Shown here: one piece after another, positions 33,531 through 42,080 of the stretch
How the letters are laid out: each line of letters opens with the position of its first letter
Position numbering within the stretch: position 1 is the first letter of the stretch
NCBI RefSeq assembly: GCF_018403185.1
Contig: NZ_BOSE01000014.1
Location: forward strand, 61,303-125,302
DNA length: 64,000 nucleotides
Reading direction: 5' to 3'
Source of the DNA: Paenibacillus montaniterrae
GTDB lineage: Bacteria; Bacillota; Bacilli; Paenibacillales; Paenibacillaceae
Translations under genes and position numbers: made by a program
The notes under the pieces: generated by a model
What the model saw: the letters and a program-made list of their open reading frames with translations, nothing else
Told to the model about the DNA's origin: nothing
Database searches by the model: none

Positions 33531-34463
33531 CAAAGCTTTTAGCTCTTTTGTTAAATAATTGAAAGTATGCTCACCCTGTTCCTCATACAGAAGCTGCTCA
33601 AGAAACTCCCAAATATCCTCAAGCAATCTTCTTTTCTGGTAAAACAATAACGCCTCTGAATGAATCTCATAATCTGCATGGGTGTGCCGGTACACATTTA
33701 AAAATTCGTTAAAGTAAGGCTTGTCTACGAGAAACATCATATCCGCTTCTACCGGAGCGAGCTTCAACCCTTCCCAATCGATCAAGATTAGCTGCTCGGA
33801 CTTTACCTGCTGCATCACATTCCAATAGTGCAAATCGGTATGGCATAACGCCATTTTTAGCTCGCCTGCTTGCAATCGTTGCGACAGCTCTTTAACCTTG
33901 TTTATTGTTCGGCTTAACGGCAACTCATAAGCTGCAAGCAGCCTCCGCACCTCGTCCGGCATATAGCCAATATCGCCACTCAATGCTTTTTGCAGCAAGT
34001 CCGTATACGGCACGTCAAACTGCTCCTTCATCCAGCCGCTTGCAAACGGAATCTCTGCTCCAAATCGATGCAGCTCCGTAATGATCGCGATAAACTGACG
34101 GACTTGCTTACCGTTCAATTCTCGATCACCAATCGTTTCACCTTCGATATAATCGTACAGCATATAAATGCCATGCTCGTCCTCGTATTTATAGCAGCCA
34201 TCGTTCGTCAACAGCGGCACTGAAATCTTGCCTTCTAGCTGGCTGTTTTGCACCAGCCACCTAATAATCGGCACATAACGATCAATATGTGCGGTCAGCT
34301 TGGCTGTGGAAGCTCTGCTCTTTTCATAAACTTTTACAAAGTAATGCTTTGACTCGCTTGTTGCCTTATAGGCAAGCGCAGCCCATCCACCCTGCTGAGG
34401 CGCAATAGCACTAATGTTTATTGAATATTGCTCCTTCAACAACGTTTTCATAGAATCCAGCAT
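33528..34463 (-). CDS. Aminoglycoside-phosphotransferase-family kinase 2
   Basis: A 311-residue APH-fold kinase. The nucleotide-binding Lys is probably in HYFVKVYEK. The catalytic loop is CHTDLHYWNV, where Cys replaces the usual second-shell residue but Asp and Asn remain. Metal-binding DWEG follows in LILIDWEGLKLAP. The ATG at 34463 has AGGAG 8 nt upstream; the longer frame to 34547 does not. The substrate is unknown; spectinomycin- and viomycin-type kinases and many non-resistance kinases share this fold. It lies 25 bp downstream of the UDG-like gene. Confidence 0.78.
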   Translation of the reverse strand: MLDSMKTLLKEQYSINISAIAPQQGGWAALAYKATSESKHYFVKVYEKSRASTAKLTAHIDRYVPIIRWLVQNSQLEGKISVPLLTNDGCYKYEDEHGIYMLYDYIEGETIGDRELNGKQVRQFIAIITELHRFGAEIPFASGWMKEQFDVPYTDLLQKALSGDIGYMPDEVRRLLAAYELPLSRTINKVKELSQRLQAGELKMALCHTDLHYWNVMQQVKSEQLILIDWEGLKLAPVEADMMFLVDKPYFNEFLNVYRHTHADYEIHSEALLFYQKRRLLEDIWEFLEQLLYEEQGEHTFNYLTKELKAL

Positions 34464-34488
34464 TGGACGTCTCCTGCCTTTAATAATT

Positions 34489-35187
34489 TCATATAGTTCG
34501 TTCAATATATGTCTTGATTCGCAACCAGTCGGACTTTTGCTGCTCAAAAGGTCTGTTTCTTCGTCCTAAACTACCGCAATGGAACACCGGAAATACTGCT
34601 GTATTTTTACCGACGATGATCGGTGACTTACTTTCAACCAATTCTCTAAAATTAACAACTTTATAACCATACTCGCGTAATAATGACTTAGTAGCCTTTT
34701 CCCCTAGTGTAACAACCACTTTGGGCTGAATAATCTCTTCAATCAGAGGCTTAAGAAATGAGGATACGCAATTTCGGAACCACGATCCCTTCACTTTACC
34801 AGCTAGTCCGCCTTTTGTTTTCATACACAAGATAGCATTTGTAAAAAATAGATCGGCGTTTTTGTTTTTAGCAGTACTTTCGTTAATATTCACACCTGCA
34901 ATATTTAACAATTGAATCAATGCGCGATTGGTCGAGCTATTGTCTATATTACATACCCCTTTTTGTTCAACCAGCGTATTGAAATCTCCCCAATCCTGGC
35001 CGACAACCATCATTTTTGCATCCAGACTGCCTTGCCAATTTGTCCAGTGCCCGATCTCATCCGTATCGAATCCGTTCTGAGCTTGGCCCGGATTTATAAG
35101 TTCACACTGTGCAGGATCACATATTGTGCAATTTTTCCGCTGGTTAACTAATGCATCATAAGCCACTTGTTTATTCATGCTACTCAT
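34489..35187 (-). CDS. Uracil-DNA-glycosylase-superfamily protein
   Basis: A 232-residue protein. KMMVVGQDWGDFNT corresponds to the catalytic-water motif (GQDPY in classical UDG) and VFPVFHCGSLGRRNRPF to the DNA-minor-groove His motif. LFFTNAILC fills the expected middle motif. Four cysteines near the N-terminus (CTICDPAQC and later) could hold a cluster or metal, as in family 4/5 enzymes. The ATG at 35187 follows GAGGAG by 7 nt. It probably removes damaged bases; exact substrate unknown. Confidence 0.7.
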   Translation of the reverse strand: MSSMNKQVAYDALVNQRKNCTICDPAQCELINPGQAQNGFDTDEIGHWTNWQGSLDAKMMVVGQDWGDFNTLVEQKGVCNIDNSSTNRALIQLLNIAGVNINESTAKNKNADLFFTNAILCMKTKGGLAGKVKGSWFRNCVSSFLKPLIEEIIQPKVVVTLGEKATKSLLREYGYKVVNFRELVESKSPIIVGKNTAVFPVFHCGSLGRRNRPFEQQKSDWLRIKTYIERTI

Positions 35188-35284
35188 TTGATCGCTCCTC
35201 ACCTTTGATATAGCTTTTCTCAAATGTGTTATACCCCTCTACCTAATCATACCATTTTACGTGGGATAATACGTCCAAGATATA

Positions 35285-35313
35285 ACCCCTCTCACCAAGG
35301 GGCTGAGAGGGGT
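35285..35313 (-). terminator. Hairpin after the thiamine operon
   Basis: ACCCCTCTC pairs with GAGAGGGGT around 11 nt, about 54 bp after the thiF stop. The T run is poor, so termination strength is uncertain. Confidence 0.45.
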
Positions 35314-35366
35314 CACTAGGTTACAGATACACCAAAAAGCAGCTTTAGATCAAGGCTATTCAAACC

Positions 35367-36386
35367 CTACCCCATATAGCGATGGTACAAGCTTCGCGCT
35401 TCTGTGGTGTCTTTCGTTCCATGCACCAGCACGCGTCCATCCTGAAAAATGGCCAGACGATGCTTGCCAATCGTAAATGAGACCAGATAAGGATTGCGCT
35501 CTACTTTGCCTCCCAGCCCTGCAAGCCTGCCAGCCAGCATTGCCAAATCAAGCTGCACTGCTACGGGCGGCCGGATTTGCACCGTATCTCGTCCGCACAA
35601 TACAGCGGTAAGCGTATTATTTTGCCGCTGCAAATACGGATACGTCCGCTTCTCGCCGCATGAAGGACAGTTCGCACGCTTTAAAGATTGCAGCGGAATC
35701 TCGGAATATTCGTTGCTCCATAAATTAAAGGCGAGCAGCTTGCCGCGCACCGCTTGCCAGTCCTCAACACATATTTTTAACGCTTCAGCCGTTTGATACG
35801 CGGTAACCATTTGTGCAGCCGGCGCGATAATGCCTGCTGTATCGCAAGTTTCGCCGCCAATCGGCACGCGCTCCAGCATGCAGTTCAAGCATGGTGTTTT
35901 GCCAGGTACAATGACCGCAACGATCCCATAGCTGCCTACCGCCGAGCCGTATATCCACGGAATGCCCAGCTTCTGCGAGATATCGTTGATTATCATGCGA
36001 ATTTCAAAATTATCGCTCGCATCAAGGATCAGATCGACGCCAGCTGCAAGCTCGGCTATTTCCCGAGCGCCAACATCCATCACTTGAGCGCAAACTTCTA
36101 CTTCAGAATTGATGCTGCGTAATCTGTTTTGCGCCGCAATCGCTTTGGGCAAACGCTGCTTGGCATCCTCCTCCGTATAAAGCTGCTGGCGCTGCAAATT
36201 GCTCCATTCGACATAATCGCGGTCAACAATGGTCAGCTTGCCGATTCCAGCTCGCACAAGCGTCTCTGCGCTGCTGGCGCCCAGCGCTCCAGCCCCAACA
36301 ATGAGTACATGCTTTTGCGCTAGTATATTTTGTCCTGCTTGTCCAATTGGCGTAAATAACCACTGTCTGGAATAGCGCTCGCTCAT
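35367..36386 (-). CDS. thiF: ThiF/MoeB-type sulfur-carrier adenylyltransferase
   Basis: A 339-residue E1-like enzyme. It has the nucleotide motif VLIVGAGALGASSAETL, adenylation residues in DRDYVEWSNLQRQ, and two Cys pairs (CLNC and CPSC) for structural zinc. It adenylates the C-terminal Gly-Gly of ThiS so that sulfur can be loaded for thiazole formation. It overlaps thiG by 4 bp. The C-terminal ~90 residues extend beyond the minimal ThiF and do not contain an obvious rhodanese motif. Confidence 0.92.
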   Translation of the reverse strand: MSERYSRQWLFTPIGQAGQNILAQKHVLIVGAGALGASSAETLVRAGIGKLTIVDRDYVEWSNLQRQQLYTEEDAKQRLPKAIAAQNRLRSINSEVEVCAQVMDVGAREIAELAAGVDLILDASDNFEIRMIINDISQKLGIPWIYGSAVGSYGIVAVIVPGKTPCLNCMLERVPIGGETCDTAGIIAPAAQMVTAYQTAEALKICVEDWQAVRGKLLAFNLWSNEYSEIPLQSLKRANCPSCGEKRTYPYLQRQNNTLTAVLCGRDTVQIRPPVAVQLDLAMLAGRLAGLGGKVERNPYLVSFTIGKHRLAIFQDGRVLVHGTKDTTEARSLYHRYMG

Positions 36387-37147
36387 TTGCTCAACCCTTC
36401 CAGCGGGCTGCTGGCTGATGCATAGCGTTTTTTCGGAATTCGACCAGCCTCGCGGCCCAATCTTCCAGCTTCAATTGCCAGCTTCATCGCCAGCGCCATT
36501 TTCACCGGATCATTTGCCCCGGAAACAGCTGTATTCAGCAGCACAGCATCAGCTCCCATTTCCATCGCAATTGCCGCATCAGACGGTGTGCCAATCCCGG
36601 CATCAACAATAACGGGCACCTCGGCCATTTCAATAATAAAGCTCAAATTGAGCGGATTAATAATCCCTTGCCCCGAGCCAATTGGCGACGCGCCTGGCAT
36701 AATCGCGTGCACGCCTAATTGCTGCAAACGCTTGGCAAGCAGCACATCATCCGACGTATAAGGCAGCACGATAAAGCCTTCCTCCAGCAGCATTTCCGAC
36801 GCTTTCAGCGTTTCCACCGGATCAGGCAGCAGCGTTTTCATATCGCCGATTACTTCCACCTTGATCATATCGCACAGACCTGAAGCTTTAGCCAAGCGCG
36901 CGATGCGGACGGCTTCCTCTGCTGTCGCAGCTCCAGCTGTATTGGGCAGCAGCGTATACTTAGACACATCCAGCATCTCCAAAAAATTAGGCTGATTCGG
37001 CTCATAAATGTTCATTCTGCGAACTGCAAACGTTAAAATTTCAGCCTCCGATACCTCTACAGCCTGCTTTTGCAGCGCAAAATCTGAAAACTTCCCTGTT
37101 CCAAGCAGCAATCTCGATTTAAATGCATACGGTCCAATTTTCAACAT
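36383..37147 (-). CDS. thiG: Thiazole synthase ThiG
   Basis: A 254-residue TIM-barrel enzyme. It combines dehydroglycine from ThiO, thiocarboxylated ThiS and 1-deoxy-D-xylulose 5-phosphate into the thiazole phosphate. The Schiff-base Lys is in DMIKVEVIGD. Phosphate-binding loops PIGSGQGI and VDAGIGTPSDAAIAMEMGAD are intact. The ATG has GGAGG 7 nt upstream. It lies 3 bp after thiS. Confidence 0.95.
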   Translation of the reverse strand: MLKIGPYAFKSRLLLGTGKFSDFALQKQAVEVSEAEILTFAVRRMNIYEPNQPNFLEMLDVSKYTLLPNTAGAATAEEAVRIARLAKASGLCDMIKVEVIGDMKTLLPDPVETLKASEMLLEEGFIVLPYTSDDVLLAKRLQQLGVHAIMPGASPIGSGQGIINPLNLSFIIEMAEVPVIVDAGIGTPSDAAIAMEMGADAVLLNTAVSGANDPVKMALAMKLAIEAGRLGREAGRIPKKRYASASSPLEGLSK

Positions 37148-37150
37148 CCA

Positions 37151-37357
37151 TTATCCTCCCCCTACAAAATGTACAATTTCAATGCGATCTCCGTCGGTTA
37201 ATGCCGCTTCTGCATGTGCTGCCTTGTCCAAAATGCGCTCATTATGCTCCACAACCAATACCTTGTCGTGCAGCTGCAAATGTTGCAGCAAATCAGCAAT
37301 CGTCGCCACATCCGCTGGCACGGCAACGCGGTCACCATTAATTTGCAAGCTCAGCAT
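37151..37357 (-). CDS. thiS: Sulfur carrier protein ThiS
   Basis: A 68-residue ubiquitin-like protein ending in VGGG rather than the minimal Gly-Gly, the site adenylated by ThiF. It carries sulfur as a thiocarboxylate. Length and position between thiO and thiG are typical. Confidence 0.92.
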   Translation of the reverse strand: MLSLQINGDRVAVPADVATIADLLQHLQLHDKVLVVEHNERILDKAAHAEAALTDGDRIEIVHFVGGG

Positions 37358-37363
37358 ATCGCT

Positions 37364-38524
37364 TCACCTCACTTCTAATTGGAATCGTTCTAGCGTAAAT
37401 GGCTGCAAGTCGACACCGGATGGCGCTAGCCTGCTCGTAGAACCAGCGTTCTCCTTATCCAGCAGCTCCGCCATCGCTTCGCCCGTTATTGGACTTAGCA
37501 AAATCCCATTGCGATAATGTCCCGCTGCAACATATAAGCCGGCATAGCCTGGCACCGCTCCCATAACAGGCAGCCCATCCGGCGTTTGCGGACGCAAGCC
37601 TGCCCACACCTTTTCAAAGCGCATGTGAGCGAGTGAAGGAACAAGCTGCAGCGCTTTACCCAGCAGTTCATGCACGCCTGCAGCGGTAACAGCCTGATCA
37701 TATTCGCGCTCGCGCATTGTCGCGCCTACAACGATTCTTCCGCCTGATTTCGGCACCAGGTAGCAGCCTTCGGAAAAAATCGTTATGCCAAGCTTTACAG
37801 CATCGCTTGCTACGGAAAAGCACTCGCCCTTGACCGGATGCAAATCAAGCCTTACTCCCGCCTTCTCAAGCAGTACTTTGCTCCAGACACCAGCCGCAAG
37901 CACAACCTGATCCGCATAAACCGCTCCATTTGCCGTAGCTGCGCCAATAGCACGCCCTTGCTGAAAAAGCAGTGAATGAACTGCCGCATATTCGCTTATC
38001 TCTGCTCCAAGCTTAATGGCGGCTTGGATAAAGGCTTGGTTCAAGCCAGGCGCTTGCACTTGTCCCTCGCCAGGCAAATGCATCGCTCCATATATCCGCT
38101 CTCCAAGCAGCGGCTCAATATAGCGAGCTTCTGCCGTCGTCAGCCATTCCGCTGCCTCTCCAGCCTGCCGTTGCTGGTCAACTGTCGCCAAATACTGCTG
38201 CGCTTGCTCGGCAGAAACAGCCACCTTCAGCTTGCCTTGCATCATGAGCTCAATATCGATTCCGCTAAGCTGCTTTAACTCCTCAGCCAAATGTGGAAAC
38301 ATCGCTCTGCTTTGTAGCGCCAGCTTGAACAGCGGCCCGATATCGTTCATTTCCGATTGAGCGCCGAGCATGCCTGCCGCAGCTTGCGATGAGCCAGAGC
38401 CACATCGCCCTTGTTCCAGCAGCAGCACCCGCTTTTGCCTGCGCGTTAAATAGTAGGCAATCGCTGCCCCTATTACACCGCCTCCAACTACAATGACATC
38501 GTACTGCTTCCTCATCAATAACAT
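37364..38524 (-). CDS. thiO: Glycine oxidase ThiO
   Basis: A 386-residue FAD enzyme. The dinucleotide fold VIVVGGGVIGAAIAYYLTRR is at the N-terminus and the second FAD motif, YVAAGHYRNGILLSP, near the C-terminus. It oxidises glycine to dehydroglycine for ThiG, as in B. subtilis. The start at 38524 lies only 3 nt after GGGGAG; the ATG three codons later is an alternative. It is 6 bp upstream of thiS. Confidence 0.92.
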   Translation of the reverse strand: MLLMRKQYDVIVVGGGVIGAAIAYYLTRRQKRVLLLEQGRCGSGSSQAAAGMLGAQSEMNDIGPLFKLALQSRAMFPHLAEELKQLSGIDIELMMQGKLKVAVSAEQAQQYLATVDQQRQAGEAAEWLTTAEARYIEPLLGERIYGAMHLPGEGQVQAPGLNQAFIQAAIKLGAEISEYAAVHSLLFQQGRAIGAATANGAVYADQVVLAAGVWSKVLLEKAGVRLDLHPVKGECFSVASDAVKLGITIFSEGCYLVPKSGGRIVVGATMREREYDQAVTAAGVHELLGKALQLVPSLAHMRFEKVWAGLRPQTPDGLPVMGAVPGYAGLYVAAGHYRNGILLSPITGEAMAELLDKENAGSTSRLAPSGVDLQPFTLERFQLEVR

Positions 38525-38612
38525 CGCTCCCCGTTACACTTGCTTTCGATTACAGCCCACATCCAGCCGCTTATGCAACTGCCCCTAACTAACTGCTCCT
38601 GCACGCCTCGTT

Positions 38613-39305
38613 CTAAAAAACTGTATCTTGCTCATTCGCGTCGCACTCTGCAGCTTGCTCATTCGGATCACGCTCTGCAGCTTGCTCGCTCGCACTTTGC
38701 ATTGCTGCAGCATATGCTTTAACTGCTGCTAAACTATCGCCCGCTTCCAATATTCCGCTCATTACGGCGATGCCTGCTGCCCCTGCATGCGCGATTGCCG
38801 AAACATGCTTCGGTAAAATGCCCCCGATTGCGATGACCGGAATTTGTACACTGGAAGCTGTCTGCCGCAGCGCCTCAATGCCGCGTGGCGGGGCGGTCGC
38901 CTTGGAAGCAGTAGCGAAAACATGGCCAAATATAACGTAGTCGCTGCCTGCTTGCTCCGCTTGCCTCGCTTCCTCGCATGAATGAACAGATTTTCCAATC
39001 ATCAGCCGAGGAAAGCTGCGCTTCACTGCATCGACAGGCATGCTGTGCCAGGCGAGCTGCACGCCTTTAACTCCTGCAGCGACTGCCACATCAGCGCGAT
39101 CATTAATAATAATGCTGCGCGGCGAAACGCCTTCGCTCACGAGCTGCTCGCAAGCACGCAGCAGCTCCAAAGCAGTAACTGAACGTTCCCGCAAATGAAA
39201 AGCAGTCACATAAGGAGCAATCTGCCCAGCTATTTTGCAAAAGCTATGCAACGGCTGCCTTCCCGTTGAAATGACATGCAGCTGCTGCAATTGATGTTGC
39301 TTCAT
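38613..39305 (-). CDS. tenI: Thiazole tautomerase TenI
   Basis: A 230-residue TIM-barrel protein of the ThiE/TenI family. IINDRADVAVAAGVKGVQLA and IGKSVHSCEEARQAEQAG are family motifs. The His that TenI uses for tautomerisation (GVQLAWHS region) replaces the ThiE pyrimidine site, and position next to thiO favours TenI. The first ATG with a ribosome-binding site is at 39305. The last ~25 residues are an extra tail (EQAAERDPNEQAAECDANEQ) encoded by a 27 bp tandem repeat. Confidence 0.85.
   Translation of the reverse strand: MKQHQLQQLHVISTGRQPLHSFCKIAGQIAPYVTAFHLRERSVTALELLRACEQLVSEGVSPRSIIINDRADVAVAAGVKGVQLAWHSMPVDAVKRSFPRLMIGKSVHSCEEARQAEQAGSDYVIFGHVFATASKATAPPRGIEALRQTASSVQIPVIAIGGILPKHVSAIAHAGAAGIAVMSGILEAGDSLAAVKAYAAAMQSASEQAAERDPNEQAAECDANEQDTVF
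38627..38707 (-). repeat. 27 bp tandem repeat in the 3' end of tenI
   Basis: Three imperfect 27 bp units (plus strand core GCTTGCTCATTCG...CTCTGCA). They encode the acidic tail of TenI in phase (27 = 9 codons), so copy number can change without breaking the frame. Confidence 0.75.
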
Positions 39306-39347
39306 CCGCTCGCCCCTTCCTCTTTCACATTTCAAAAAAAAACAAAA

Positions 39348-39373
39348 AGCCACTTTTCCGAAGAAAAGTGGCT
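39348..39373 (-). terminator. Riboswitch expression-platform terminator
   Basis: AGCCACTTTTC pairs with GAAAAGTGGCT with a 4 nt loop, followed on the minus strand by TTTTTGTTTTTTTTT. It lies between the TPP aptamer and tenI, so ligand binding would stop transcription before the operon. Confidence 0.88.
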
Positions 39374-39423
39374 GCAAGACAAGTACGCCGTTAAACATAG
39401 GCACACACGATCATCCTATAAAA

Positions 39424-39520
39424 GCTCTACCACTTCCCTTCGCTGGCATTATCCAGAGCAGGTTCAATGGGTCCGAATTCATTCATTCGTCTCAGCCTTT
39501 CGCGGCTCCCCAAGTGTTAA
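39424..39520 (-). promoter_or_regulatory. TPP riboswitch (THI element)
   Basis: The minus strand carries the conserved aptamer elements in order: ACTTGGGGAGCC, GGCTGAGA, GACCC...TGAACCTG, CTGGATAATGCCAGCGAAGG and GAAGT. It senses thiamine diphosphate and controls the tenI-thiOSGF operon through the terminator at 39348-39373. Confidence 0.95.
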
Positions 39521-39687
39521 TTCGCACTATTCAATTATCGCCTAAAATATATCATAACGTACTCGGAAAGTAAATTAGTTTTGCACAATGAAGCTCGACA
39601 TCTTAAAAGTAGGTTATTATATTGCTGTCTACTTGACGGTAAGAAGTTCATCCGAGTGAACAGTCTCGCTGTTTACCTTCCACTAGT

Positions 39688-41820
39688 TCAGCCGGTAAAA
39701 TCGAGCGGATAGGAGACGTTGGATACCGCCACGCCGCGTCCGTTGGTTCCGGCGTAAATCTGTCCGTCCCGGTCAATGAAGAGTGCGCCTGAGTTGTTGC
39801 CGAGTAATCCATCTTCCCATGAGGTTGAGTACACATAATTATCATCCCATAGAAACCACTGAATCTCATCTCCAAGTGCTAAATAAAGGGTACCGTCCCG
39901 TGTCATGGACATCTTGGGTATATAGTTAATCGGCCAGTTTATCGGCAGTTCAATTACTGGAATCGGGCTTAGCTCCCATGTTTTCCCCATATCTCCTGAC
40001 CTCATAACATATATTCTCTGGTAACCCTCCCCTCCGTACCCACAAACATAAATATATTGTTTGCCAGCGTTCCACCTCGTGTCTTCGAGCACATCGTAAA
40101 TTTCAGTATACGGATACTCCGAACTATCCGCCGACATAAATTTGTTTATTGCCGTCCAAGTTTTACCGGAATCGGTCGATATCGACAATGCACCCTTTTG
40201 GACAACCCCCTTATCATAACCAGCGGCGTAGACTCGCTGCCCTCCGTTGCGACTCGCTTTAACAGAATAGAAATAATTGCCGGCCAATCCGTCATTCTTG
40301 GTCACCACCCGCCAGGTTGGTGCGGTCAGTTTAGGCTGAATCGACAGCCCTTGTCCCAAATGCCCGGCGATGATTGTACCATCGCTTTGTAAACAGACAC
40401 ATTGGACGTCGTTGCTAGCCAGGCCATCGCTGGTCGTATAGTGAATGGCGGCAACCGTCGGACTCGAACCGTAATAATCCGTGATGCGAAACACCCCATG
40501 GCGGGACGTCCCCGCCGCCACTGTGGGATATCCTGCAACATTCATATATTCAAGTCCATTGAATACTTTGTCGTACAAGGTCAGCCCGGCTGTCGTCTGC
40601 ATAATCCGGCTCCAGGAGCTGCCTCCGTTAGTTGTAACGGCAAGTCCTTGATTACCGCCAGCATAGACGGCCGTTTTTGAGCCGGTACTGCTGGCATCGA
40701 CACCAGCCAGACTGGTAATTGTATCCGTGCTCAAGCCTGCTGCAGTGCCGACATATGTCCAAACCGCAGGAGATGCAGCAACATCAGCCAGGCTGGCATA
40801 CGCCACGCCGGAGAGTTCCGTCGGCACATACCAGTTTCCGTTAGGATTCGGATCGACAAACATTTTGTTGCAAAGGATATTTTGGAAGTTCGACTCATTA
40901 AAAACCTTCACTGAGCCTGTCTTTTTGTTCCACACGCGAACTGCAAGGTTGCTCAGCAGATATAGATTGTCGCCGTTTCCAGTGATGGAATGATAGGGTG
41001 AATTTACATTCATCAGCAACAAATCCCACGTTTTCAACTGGTCGGTCGATCGCATCAGATATGAATAGCTCGTGCCTCTTCCTCCGCCCACGCTCCCGGC
41101 CACCATATAGATATGGTCCAATTCATCGACGTATATATCCTCCACACTTAGAGGTTGATCAAGTTCCGGAATGTCCCCCTCATGGGTTGGATTGATCTTG
41201 AAGGATGTCATGTTCGTCCAGTGATCGCCGTCATCCTTTGAGTAAGACAACATGTTATTAAAGCAAGCATAGATGACGTTGTTAAAAATCTTCATATTCC
41301 AAACAACATTGATCCCTTTGCCCACCCATTCAGCCGGGAGTCGGTAGGTCCATTTCCCTTGCAATGACCCTGGTTCCGTATGATATTTGGAAAAAGCAAG
41401 GTATTCGATGTGAAGCAGGCGTACAGCGCCGATCGGGTCTTGTGTCGAGTAGCTGTAGTTGACCGCTATGGCGTTAACGTGATTGCTGGCGATTCCGTCC
41501 TTCTCCGACGTGATCATAACCGTTTTCGGATTGTCGCGGAAACGGATATACAGTCCGCCATTCGCCCGGTTTATAGTATTGCAAGAAGCATATAGAGTGC
41601 CGTTTTGCTCGTTCACGTAAATATCGCTGTTTTGACTTGTACCCGATAATTCATCATTATAAGAAAAGATCGTGCTCCACTTGCCCGTTCCCCTGTCACG
41701 CATCGACACAGCACCATCAAATGACGCGTATACCGTTCCATCATGATAGCCAACGACACTGGTCGTATCATTGCTATACAACCCGTCTGCAGTTGTACTG
41801 TATTTCCAAATACTGCTCAT
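39688..41820 (-). CDS. Large beta-propeller protein with regulator-propeller/BNR-like repeats
   Basis: A 710-residue protein without signal peptide or membrane span. Repeats of the form DGLxSNxVxxIxxxxDGxIxAGxxxxGLS occur several times, for example DGLYSNDTTSV, DGIASNHVNAIAV, DGLASNDVQCVCLQSDGTII and DGLLGNNSGALFIDRDGQIY. Asp-box-like SxDxGxTW motifs (STDSGKTW, SGDMGKTW, TTNGGSSW) also occur. Together they suggest two propellers. AGGAGG lies 9 nt upstream of the ATG. Function is unknown; such proteins bind ligands or glycans. It stands alone with no enzyme partner. Confidence 0.75.
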   Translation of the reverse strand: MSSIWKYSTTADGLYSNDTTSVVGYHDGTVYASFDGAVSMRDRGTGKWSTIFSYNDELSGTSQNSDIYVNEQNGTLYASCNTINRANGGLYIRFRDNPKTVMITSEKDGIASNHVNAIAVNYSYSTQDPIGAVRLLHIEYLAFSKYHTEPGSLQGKWTYRLPAEWVGKGINVVWNMKIFNNVIYACFNNMLSYSKDDGDHWTNMTSFKINPTHEGDIPELDQPLSVEDIYVDELDHIYMVAGSVGGGRGTSYSYLMRSTDQLKTWDLLLMNVNSPYHSITGNGDNLYLLSNLAVRVWNKKTGSVKVFNESNFQNILCNKMFVDPNPNGNWYVPTELSGVAYASLADVAASPAVWTYVGTAAGLSTDTITSLAGVDASSTGSKTAVYAGGNQGLAVTTNGGSSWSRIMQTTAGLTLYDKVFNGLEYMNVAGYPTVAAGTSRHGVFRITDYYGSSPTVAAIHYTTSDGLASNDVQCVCLQSDGTIIAGHLGQGLSIQPKLTAPTWRVVTKNDGLAGNYFYSVKASRNGGQRVYAAGYDKGVVQKGALSISTDSGKTWTAINKFMSADSSEYPYTEIYDVLEDTRWNAGKQYIYVCGYGGEGYQRIYVMRSGDMGKTWELSPIPVIELPINWPINYIPKMSMTRDGTLYLALGDEIQWFLWDDNYVYSTSWEDGLLGNNSGALFIDRDGQIYAGTNGRGVAVSNVSYPLDFTG

Positions 41821-41843
41821 GCTTCCATACCTCCTGAAATAAA

Positions 41844-41891
41844 TAAGATGATAGAGACTAGTGCATGCGAGCCAATCTCTACATCATCTTA
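41844..41891. terminator. Long hairpin upstream of the propeller gene
   Basis: TAAGATGATAGAGA pairs with TCTCTACATCATCTTA with a small internal mismatch. On the minus strand it is followed by TTTATTTC, so it may end transcripts from the DUF418 gene. It lies in the leader of the propeller gene. Confidence 0.5.
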
Positions 41892-41989
41892 TGCGGATGA
41901 ACAAGCAGTGTTCGGGTTCTGTTAGAAAATGGGAAAATGCGTACGCTGTTAGCGCTCGTAAGAACTGAGCCAATTGGCTGAAGCGTAGA

Positions 41990-42080
41990 TAGACCTGTGT
42001 GAGCACCGCAGTTTTCGCTAGCGTTTAAGATTCGCCGTCTCGATTACGCTACAAAGAAGCTGCATCGTCATCAAAGCCGA
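41990..42080. repeat. Diverged relative of the 186 bp repeat
   Basis: GTGAGCACCG, TTTTCGCTAGCGTTTAAGAT, TCGCCG and CATCGTCATCAAAGCC occur in the same order and spacing as in the units at 33240-33515. It fills the gap between the propeller and DUF418 genes. Confidence 0.6.
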
